Origin: Chloroflexota bacterium
GTDB taxonomy: Bacteria; Chloroflexota; Anaerolineae; Promineifilales; Promineifilaceae
Direction: 5' to 3'
Assembly (NCBI GenBank): GCA_030599405.1
Contig: JAUVOB010000032.1
Span: 1 to 8,829 of the forward strand
Length of the DNA stretch: 8,829 bases
Shown: one piece after another, positions 1-5,001 of the stretch
Numbering within the stretch: the first letter of the stretch is position 1
Layout: each line of letters opens with the position of its first letter
Program-made: the position numbers and the translations under genes
The notes under the pieces: model-generated
What the model saw: the letters and a program-made list of their open reading frames with translations, nothing else
Database searches by the model: none
What the model was told of the DNA's origin: nothing

Positions 1-670
1 GGCCATAAATGGCAGAGGCCAGGTTAACCCGCCAGGCCACCGAGTTTACCGGGAGGTAGGTGAAGGCTTTGGTGAGCACGAGGTATAGCGGGTAACCGGT
101 GGGGTGCACGATCCCCTGACTGGGCACCACGACCTGAAATTCAAAGGTGTCCGCCGTACCGACGGTTTGGCCGAGGGTCAACAAGTACATGGGAACCAGG
201 GCGAGAAATAAGAACAAGGGTCCTAGCCATTTCCAGGCGCCTGGTTTGACCAGGATCCAGGCCACGAACACGGCCGAAAGCCATACGCTGCCAAAGAAAA
301 GTAGACGCCCACCAGTGAGGTCCACCGGCGAGCCGATCAGGTAGAGCAGACCGGCTAACCAAGGGAGGAATGGGATGACGGCCTTCCACACAACGGAGTT
401 GGAGATTGGTGCCGAAGGGTCAGAAAGTAGGGATGTTCGAAGGTTCCACTTGCCGGTTGATAGTCTGGATACCAGGAGACGCCAAAACAGGTAGCCCAGC
501 CAGGCTGACGTCGAGGCTATTATTAGCGCGGGACCGAACCGGCCGAGCCAACTGGCAACCGGGAACAGCCACTCGAAAAGTATCCGAACCGCGAACAAGC
601 CGCCGGTGAAAGAGGATATCGCGACTGTTCCAGCCGCCAACCAACTGTAAATCGACTTGCTATTCGTCAA
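1..670 (-). CDS. DUF2723/TMEM260-family membrane glycosyltransferase-like protein (5' part, partial)
   Basis: The minus strand is open from a stop near 740 to the window edge and encodes 223 residues before being cut. The family signature lies at residues 166-220: GTADTFEFQ (Asp174, Glu177), then HPTGYPLYLVL (from 189), then LPVNSVAWRVNLASAIYG. This matches the start of the DUF2723 fold (TMEM260 family, GT117), multi-pass membrane proteins in the O-mannosyltransferase-like superfamily. By family they transfer sugar from a lipid carrier outside the membrane; donor and acceptor here are unknown. The only start codon between the upstream stop and the hydrophobic N-terminus is TTG at 670, with a poor Shine-Dalgarno, so the start is uncertain. 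About 165 residues with roughly five hydrophobic segments (about 11-40, 46-68, 96-113, 122-142, 149-167) precede the signature. That is long for a family whose motif usually follows the first helix. Family assignment is confident; the exact start and the activity are not. Confidence 0.85.
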   Translation of the reverse strand, partial: MTNSKSIYSWLAAGTVAISSFTGGLFAVRILFEWLFPVASWLGRFGPALIIASTSAWLGYLFWRLLVSRLSTGKWNLRTSLLSDPSAPISNSVVWKAVIPFLPWLAGLLYLIGSPVDLTGGRLLFFGSVWLSAVFVAWILVKPGAWKWLGPLFLFLALVPMYLLTLGQTVGTADTFEFQVVVPSQGIVHPTGYPLYLVLTKAFTYLPVNSVAWRVNLASAIYG

Positions 671-990
671 GATAACCCATCTTATCCGGTGGCTTCCGGT
701 TTGTTTGAGATCCTTGCCATCCCGGCGCTAGATCGAAGACCGTATTTCTACACCGTATCATGATCACCTGAAACATTCGCTACCCTCAGTCCGAGGCGGG
801 TACAATCTAAACGCCAGCGGCCAACTATAGTGAATATTCCAGCATCTCTGTCCAAATGACAAGGGGGCCTTGAATCTACCGGCAACCTGATAGGAGACGC
901 CGGGGCGGTCTTTCAACCATTTTCGGCCGCCGGCTTTGTGAATGAGCCATAATTCGGCATCCAAACCCGGCGCTATCATAATGTTCCCGT

Positions 991-1018
991 TTGCCGAAAG
1001 ATAAGCTCCGAATACAAT
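991..1018 (+). promoter_or_regulatory. Candidate sigma70-type promoter for the trans-sulfuration gene
   Basis: The -35 box TTGCCG (991-996, 4 of 6 consensus bases) and the -10 box TACAAT (1013-1018, 5 of 6) are separated by 16 nt. Transcription would start near 1025 and give a leader of about 60 nt before the ATG at 1085. Spacing and position fit well, but this is a motif match only. Confidence 0.5.
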
Positions 1019-1025
1019 CGGCGAT

Positions 1026-1039
1026 TACCGGGAACGGTA
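1026..1039 (+). promoter_or_regulatory. Small perfect hairpin at the predicted transcript 5' end
   Basis: TACCG, a GGAA tetraloop (GNRA class) and CGGTA form a perfect 5-bp stem exactly where transcription from the candidate promoter would begin. It could stabilise the 5' end or be half of a DNA operator. The GGGAAC inside it recurs 20 bp downstream (1050-1055), and its inverse GTTCCC lies at 983-988. It is short enough to be chance. Confidence 0.25.
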
Positions 1040-1070
1040 CAAACAGGCAGGGAACATTTAGGTACAGAAG

Positions 1071-1075
1071 AGGAG
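1071..1075 (+). promoter_or_regulatory. Shine-Dalgarno of the trans-sulfuration gene
   Basis: AGGAG, inside AAGAGGAG, lies 9 nt before the ATG at 1085. It fixes that ATG as the start of the trans-sulfuration enzyme. It is the clearest ribosome binding site in the window. Confidence 0.7.
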
Positions 1076-1084
1076 CACATTGAC

Positions 1085-2248
1085 ATGTCGAATCCCTCAG
1101 TTTCTAGAAAACGTCTCCACTTTGAGACTCTATCAGTACATGCCGGGGTCGAACCCGATCCGGCGACCGGTTCGGTGATGACTCCGATTTACCAGACCTC
1201 AACATACGCCCAGGATGATGTCGGCCAACACAAGGGGTACGAGTACTCACGTACAGATAATCCGACCAGAACCGCCCTACAGGAGGCCATGGCTATCCTG
1301 GAGGGTGGGCGATATGCGTTGGCCTTTTCGTCTGGCATGGCTGCCATCGACACATTACTCCGGCTGTTTGAACCAGGAGACCACGTCGTAAGCGGTGACG
1401 ATGTCTACGGAGGTACTTTCCGTCTCTTTGAAGAGGTCATCGCTGCCTACGGCATCCGATTCAGCTATGTCGATGCCACGGACGTTAACCAAATCTCCAG
1501 TGCAATCCGGCGGAACACGAAACTTATCTGGCTGGAGACGCCGACCAATCCCATGCTGCGCCTTACAGATCTTAAAGCGACGGCCGAGATCGCCCGCCAG
1601 GCTGGCATATTGCTGGCGGTCGACAACACATTCGCGTCGCCGGCTTTGCAGCAACCACTGTCGCTGGATGTGAACATAGTCATTCACAGCACCACCAAAT
1701 ACATCGGTGGTCATTCAGATGTCGTGGGCGGCGTGATCGTGTTGGACGACACGGAAATCTACGGGCGTCTCAAGTTCTTGCAGAATGCCATTGGTGCTAT
1801 ACCCGGCCCCCAAGATTGCTTTTTGACCCTTCGTGGCATTAAAACCCTTGCCATTCGCATGGAGGCGCACTGCCGGAACGCCAGTCAGATAGCGCTCTTC
1901 CTGACGGATCATCCTTCAGTGGATTATGTGATCTTTCCCGGCCTAGACAGCCATCCGCAATATGACCTGGCGAAACGGCAAATGGCCGGGCCCGGAGGCA
2001 TAGTGTCATTCCGCTTGCAGAAGGGCGAAGCCGCTGCCAGAAACGTGGTTCAGAAGACCAAGTTGTTTACCCTGGCCGAATCTCTCGGCGGCGTGGAATC
2101 GTTAATCGAATTGCCCCACCCAATGACACATGCATCAATTGCCCATTCTCAATTCGCGATTGATCCTGGATTAATACGGCTTTCTATAGGTATCGAGAAT
2201 GCCCAGGATCTTGTTGACGATCTAGCTCAGGCGATGGCGAAAACCTGA
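1085..2248 (+). CDS. Trans-sulfuration PLP enzyme (cystathionine gamma-synthase / gamma-lyase family)
   Basis: This 387-residue protein is full length for the Cys/Met-metabolism PLP-dependent family (fold type I, cytosolic, tetrameric). Visible hallmarks are YEYSRTDNPT (Tyr54 and Arg56, phosphate binding from the neighbouring subunit), FSSGMAA (81-87, phosphate loop), DDVYGGT with Tyr108 stacking on the cofactor, ETPTNP (151-156), AVDNTF with Asp180 pairing to the pyridine nitrogen, and HSTTKYIGGHSD with Lys205 as the Schiff-base lysine. The C-terminus reads LAESLGGVESLIELP then MTHAS, then IRLSIGIE, as in both synthases and lyases. The family makes cystathionine from an activated homoserine and cysteine, or cleaves it to cysteine, 2-oxobutyrate and ammonia. 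Some members are O-acetylhomoserine sulfhydrylases or methionine gamma-lyases. The SLGGVESL-ELP tail leans towards the cystathionine gamma-lyase/synthase branch, but sequence alone cannot choose. No second methionine or cysteine gene is adjacent. The start is supported by a good Shine-Dalgarno and promoter. Confidence 0.95.
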   Translation: MSNPSVSRKRLHFETLSVHAGVEPDPATGSVMTPIYQTSTYAQDDVGQHKGYEYSRTDNPTRTALQEAMAILEGGRYALAFSSGMAAIDTLLRLFEPGDHVVSGDDVYGGTFRLFEEVIAAYGIRFSYVDATDVNQISSAIRRNTKLIWLETPTNPMLRLTDLKATAEIARQAGILLAVDNTFASPALQQPLSLDVNIVIHSTTKYIGGHSDVVGGVIVLDDTEIYGRLKFLQNAIGAIPGPQDCFLTLRGIKTLAIRMEAHCRNASQIALFLTDHPSVDYVIFPGLDSHPQYDLAKRQMAGPGGIVSFRLQKGEAAARNVVQKTKLFTLAESLGGVESLIELPHPMTHASIAHSQFAIDPGLIRLSIGIENAQDLVDDLAQAMAKT

Positions 2249-2277
2249 TCTGGGGTTATGATATACTCTGGCCTGAA

Positions 2278-3264
2278 ATGGATAAATTAAAGCCCATACT
2301 CGCTCTTTTCGCCGACTCAGGAAAAAAGTGGTCGGATGACAGGGCAGCGCGCCTGGCAGCTGCCCTGGCCTATTACACACTGTTCTCGATGGCGCCCCTG
2401 CTGATCCTCCTAACCGGATTCATCGGACGTTTCCTGGGGGAGTTCTTCTCGATTGAGGCAATTGGCGAGCAGCTCGAGCAGGTTATCGGCGTCGATTCGA
2501 CTGAGTGGATAATGAGCATCATCGATGGCGCTACCGCACCAACTTCATTTACAATCGCCGCCCTGATAAGTTTAGGGGTGATGTTCTGGGGAGCGTCGAA
2601 TATTTTCAACCATCTAAAGGAAACCTTAAACTTCATGTGGGGGGTGAAGGCCAAACCAGGGACGGGAATTGGCATCCTGCATTTCATCAGAGGGCGTCTA
2701 TTGGCCTTTGTGGTGGTCCTTATCGCCGGATTGTTGTTCGCGACGTATTTCCTGGCTAATACGGCAATTTCCATCGCCATCCCCATCATCAATGAATACA
2801 TTCCAGATGCCTGGGAAGTCGTGCCCACCTGGCGAACGATACAAGGCATTCAGCTCGGCGTCGCCTTTCTGATCGTCACGTTGCTCTTCGCCGTCTTCTA
2901 CAAAATATTACCCGATGTCAAGATGACCTGGCGTGATGTATGGGTGGGGGCGGCCGTCACTTCGCTTTTATTCGGCGTCGGCACTGTTGCCTTGAGCATC
3001 TACTTGAGCTTCAGCTCCGTAGGATCTCTGTATGGAGCCGCCGGCTCGATCTTGGTTATCTTGATGTGGGTGAATTACTCAGCCCAAATTTTCCTATACG
3101 GCGCTGAGTTCACCTATGTTTACACGACGCGGTATGGATCACAGATTCAACCAGCGGGTTTGGCCGTGTCTTTCCGAAAGCCAGGGGCAGAGGGACAAGG
3201 GGCGTCCGATGATAAGGAAGAGGAGCTCAAAGGTGAGACGGCCGAAGCTCCGATAGGCCAATAG
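2278..3264 (+). CDS. YihY/virulence factor BrkB family inner-membrane protein
   Basis: The 328-residue protein has the usual length and topology of the YihY/BrkB family. A short N-terminal amphipathic part carries the family motif DDRAARLAAALAYYTLFSMAP (starting at about residue 20; compare the family's A-x-x-AYY-x-LFS-x-P). Six hydrophobic helices follow at about 30-53, 88-108, 138-162, 188-209, 219-244 and 250-276. Conserved family features include FWGASNIFNHLKETLN (103-118), YKILPDVKMTWRDVWVGA (208-225), SVGSLYGAAGS (247-257) and YSAQIFLYGAEFTYVY (267-282). A charged cytoplasmic tail follows, rich in Asp, Glu and Lys. Biochemical function is unsettled in the family: it was once called RNase BN in error, and some members have been suggested to act in membrane transport. 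The gene starts 29 nt after the trans-sulfuration stop with no clear Shine-Dalgarno. It may be read through from upstream. A -10-like TATACT (2262-2267) ten bases before the ATG would also allow a near-leaderless transcript. Confidence 0.93.
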   Translation: MDKLKPILALFADSGKKWSDDRAARLAAALAYYTLFSMAPLLILLTGFIGRFLGEFFSIEAIGEQLEQVIGVDSTEWIMSIIDGATAPTSFTIAALISLGVMFWGASNIFNHLKETLNFMWGVKAKPGTGIGILHFIRGRLLAFVVVLIAGLLFATYFLANTAISIAIPIINEYIPDAWEVVPTWRTIQGIQLGVAFLIVTLLFAVFYKILPDVKMTWRDVWVGAAVTSLLFGVGTVALSIYLSFSSVGSLYGAAGSILVILMWVNYSAQIFLYGAEFTYVYTTRYGSQIQPAGLAVSFRKPGAEGQGASDDKEEELKGETAEAPIGQ

Positions 3265-3319
3265 TTCCCTACGTTTCTCGATCCCGGGCATAGGCAACTG
3301 ACGAACGAAATCGCCTGGA

Positions 3320-4210
3320 TCACGACTCGTCTAGCGTGCGCCCGATGTAAACGATCCACTCACCGGCATCATAGAGGGGAGTCCCGTCCCACGCGGGATA
3401 GACCTCAACGTCGACAAAGCCGGCCCCTTTCATCATCTCGACCATCGAGTCCACCGAATAGGTCTGGTCGCAGAGGGTAATGTTGGTAAATTCCCCATTT
3501 TCGAGGTTTAGAATCTGGAATCGCTCAATCGACATCTGGATCTCATCCAGCCAGAACCGCTCGCCTAGATGAAGAAAGGGCCTCTCTCCCCAAAGACCGG
3601 TATCATCGGTGAACCACCAGGTGCTGTTCTTCTTGTTCACCTTATCCTGGTCAAGTAATTCGATACATAGCCGACCACACGGGCGGAGCGCTCGAGCTAT
3701 CTGTGAGAGGAGCGATTTGACATCCTCTCGTGGAAAGACAGCTAATTGGCCGTATATGAACGTAGCAGCATCGAAGCTCGCGTCCTTCAGGCGCATAGTC
3801 CGAACATCTTGTTCGATGAAGTGGCAAGAATTTTCAACACGCATCTCCTTGGCAAGATCCCTCCCGTAAGCGATAGCGGCAGGGCCGAAATCTATACCGG
3901 TCACGTGGCATCCACGGCGGGCGAATTCCACCGCGTAAAGGCCAGGCCCGCAGGTCACGTCAAGCAGCCGGCTCCCTTTCCCCAAATCGAGCCAGGACCA
4001 CAGCCTATCAATCTGCATCAAGCGCTCGCGGGTAACGCGCGAGGCCGCGCCGTGCGATTCATCCAAGTGTTCGCGAAGCATCCGGCGCGAGAAATCCGGG
4101 TCATCCCAAGGCAAGTTTCCCCGATTTGACCACGGCTCTGGGGTCTCCGGTCGATTGTATATCTGCCACAGTCCCTGCTCGTATACTTCTCTTCCTTCTT
4201 TCTGTTTCAT
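3320..4210 (-). CDS. Class I SAM-dependent methyltransferase
   Basis: The 296-residue protein has a Rossmann-fold methyltransferase core at about residues 78-185. SAM-binding motif I is LLDVTCGPGLY (82-92, glycine loop with Asp84). The acidic ribose-binding residue is Asp107 in VTGIDFGP. Motif II is FIEQDVRTM (Asp135). The post-II strand FDAATFIYGQLAVF (146-159) and ALRPCGRLCIELL (174-186) complete the fold. Residues 195-250 are a Trp/Glu-rich insert with a predicted beta character, then the usual C-terminal strands (GAGFVDVEVYPAWDG) that shape the substrate pocket. It resembles the broad Methyltransf_25/UbiE-like group; the substrate (small molecule, lipid or protein) cannot be told. The gene is convergent with the YihY gene (55 nt between stops) and divergent from the Nudix gene. 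ATG at 4210 is used; its Shine-Dalgarno is weak (GAG-rich tract about 10-15 nt upstream), so a slightly later start is possible. Confidence 0.92.
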   Translation of the reverse strand: MKQKEGREVYEQGLWQIYNRPETPEPWSNRGNLPWDDPDFSRRMLREHLDESHGAASRVTRERLMQIDRLWSWLDLGKGSRLLDVTCGPGLYAVEFARRGCHVTGIDFGPAAIAYGRDLAKEMRVENSCHFIEQDVRTMRLKDASFDAATFIYGQLAVFPREDVKSLLSQIARALRPCGRLCIELLDQDKVNKKNSTWWFTDDTGLWGERPFLHLGERFWLDEIQMSIERFQILNLENGEFTNITLCDQTYSVDSMVEMMKGAGFVDVEVYPAWDGTPLYDAGEWIVYIGRTLDES

Positions 4211-4282
4211 GGGATTCTCAAACTCTCAACCGGATATCATGGGATCTCTCTATTAACGACAAAGCAGGACGGTTTTTTGTTA

Positions 4283-4311
4283 TTGGCCGGTACACAGGTC
4301 TTCTGTATTGT
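4283..4311 (+). promoter_or_regulatory. Candidate promoter for the Nudix/kinase-like operon
   Basis: TTGGCC (4283-4288, 4 of 6) and TATTGT (4306-4311, 4 of 6) have an ideal 17-nt spacer. Transcription would start near 4318, about 85 nt before the Nudix ATG. A 6-bp dyad (AGAACC, 13-nt gap, GGTTCT, 4314-4338) covers the predicted start site, as repressor operators often do. Both boxes are mediocre, so confidence is low. Confidence 0.3.
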
Positions 4312-4354
4312 TGAGAACCTAAATAGTTGTCTGGTTCTGAGGTGTAAATCGGGC

Positions 4355-4377
4355 TAAACTGGTAACAATCTAGTTTA
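4355..4377. promoter_or_regulatory. Dyad-symmetric site in the divergent intergenic region
   Basis: TAAACT, an 11-nt gap and AGTTTA form a perfect 6-bp inverted repeat centred at 4366. That is 40 bp from the centre of the AGAACC/GGTTCT dyad (4326). Spacing by about four helical turns between divergent genes could suit a dimeric regulator. Repeats this short are expected about once by chance in a region this size. Confidence 0.2.
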
Positions 4378-4395
4378 ATAATGAGACGACAATGG

Positions 4396-4401
4396 ATTAT
4401 A
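4396..4401 (-). promoter_or_regulatory. Perfect -10 hexamer facing the methyltransferase gene
   Basis: Read on the minus strand this is TATAAT, all six bases of the consensus. The best -35 is TTGGCT (4418-4423 on the minus strand, 3 of 6) at 16 nt spacing. A transcript from here would have a leader of about 180 nt before the methyltransferase ATG at 4210, and the promoter would overlap the start of the Nudix gene. Confidence 0.25.
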
Positions 4402-4402
4402 C

Positions 4403-4999
4403 ATGGTTGAACATCTAGCCAATACACCGACCGAGAATCGCTGGCGAAGCCAAATGCAACCGGTGCCGATCGTCATATCGATAATCCGGCGTGTCAAACC
4501 TGGTGATGAAGGCGGCGAGGATGCGGTGTCGTACTTACTCATCAAGCGGAAAAGCGGACCCTATCGTGATCATTGGGCACTGGTTGGCGGCAAGTGGGAT
4601 TTTGGCGAAAGTCTTTCCACAGCCGCTATTCGCGAGATTAGGGAGGAGACGGGTCTGGTTGGAACATTTAGCGCTTTGCTTGGACTGGTCAACGAACGTG
4701 TCACGCTAGATGACGGAGGAGATTTGGGAGCTGCCCATTTCCTCATATTTGTCTGTCAGGTCGATGCGGAGATTGGTGAAGCACGGGAACAAGAGGAAGG
4801 AGCCGTTGCCTGGTTCACAGGCGATGACATAGACAACTTAAATGCTGCCGGTGACATCATTCCTAGTGACTATGCCATGATATCTCAATTCGTAGGCCAA
4901 GAGAACCTACCCTATGTCGAGGTCGAGATGCAGTCTGTTGGCCCAGGCGGTGATAGCCCTGGATCGACCAGGCTGACCCAGTTTGAACTAAAAGGCTAG
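4403..4999 (+). CDS. Nudix hydrolase family protein
   Basis: The 198-residue protein contains a complete Nudix box, GX5EX7REUXEEXGU. Gly63 is followed by Glu69, then Arg77-Glu78-Ile79, Glu81-Glu82 and Gly84-Leu85 (REIREETGL). The glutamates are the metal ligands. Upstream, SYLLIKRKSGPYRDHWALVGGK is the standard lead-in strand. Family members hydrolyse nucleoside diphosphates linked to another moiety, such as oxidised dNTPs, ADP-ribose, NADH and dinucleoside polyphosphates, in the cytoplasm. The substrate here is not predictable. The fold ends near residue 165; the last 30 or so residues (VEMQSVGPGGDSPGSTRL) look flexible. The start is uncertain: ATG at 4403 has no good Shine-Dalgarno and a TATA-like string just before it, and ATG at 4454 (Met18, MQPVPIVISIIRR) would fit the fold better. 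The stop is 2 nt before the next ATG, so the two genes are very probably one operon and translationally coupled. Confidence 0.92.
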   Translation: MVEHLANTPTENRWRSQMQPVPIVISIIRRVKPGDEGGEDAVSYLLIKRKSGPYRDHWALVGGKWDFGESLSTAAIREIREETGLVGTFSALLGLVNERVTLDDGGDLGAAHFLIFVCQVDAEIGEAREQEEGAVAWFTGDDIDNLNAAGDIIPSDYAMISQFVGQENLPYVEVEMQSVGPGGDSPGSTRLTQFELKG

Positions 5000-5001
5000 G
5001 G

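Larger units (their letters stand above)
671..1084. other. Non-coding region between divergent genes
   Basis: These 414 bases separate the minus-strand DUF2723 gene from the plus-strand trans-sulfuration gene. The right end (about 983-1084) holds a promoter, a small hairpin and a ribosome binding site, listed separately. The rest (671-980) shows no protein I recognise. A 71-codon minus-strand frame at 764-979 has no family resemblance and is probably chance. A 10-bp direct repeat (CCCGGCGCTA) occurs near 722 and 966 and may also be chance. No clear promoter for the minus-strand gene was found. Confidence 0.6.

Noticed and set aside
420..644. 74-codon minus-strand frame
   Set aside because: It overlaps the DUF2723 coding frame, which carries the family motif and continuous membrane helices in a different frame.
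722..975. 10-bp direct repeat CCCGGCGCTA at both ends of the left non-coding region, as possible insertion-site duplication
   Set aside because: No transposase or terminal inverted repeats lie between the copies, and the spacing does not fit a target-site duplication.
764..979. 71-codon minus-strand frame upstream of the DUF2723 gene
   Set aside because: No recognisable domain or conserved pattern, only a weak ribosome-binding-like GGGA, and its sequence is not hydrophobic like its neighbour. Most likely chance.
3280..3321. GATCC...GGATC inverted repeat between the convergent YihY and methyltransferase stops
   Set aside because: Only 5 bp pair cleanly around a loop of more than 25 nt with no T tract. 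Too weak to call a bidirectional terminator.
4271..4279. T-rich run (GGTTTTTTG) in the divergent region
   Set aside because: No GC-rich stem precedes it on the plus strand and no gene ends there, so it is not an intrinsic terminator.
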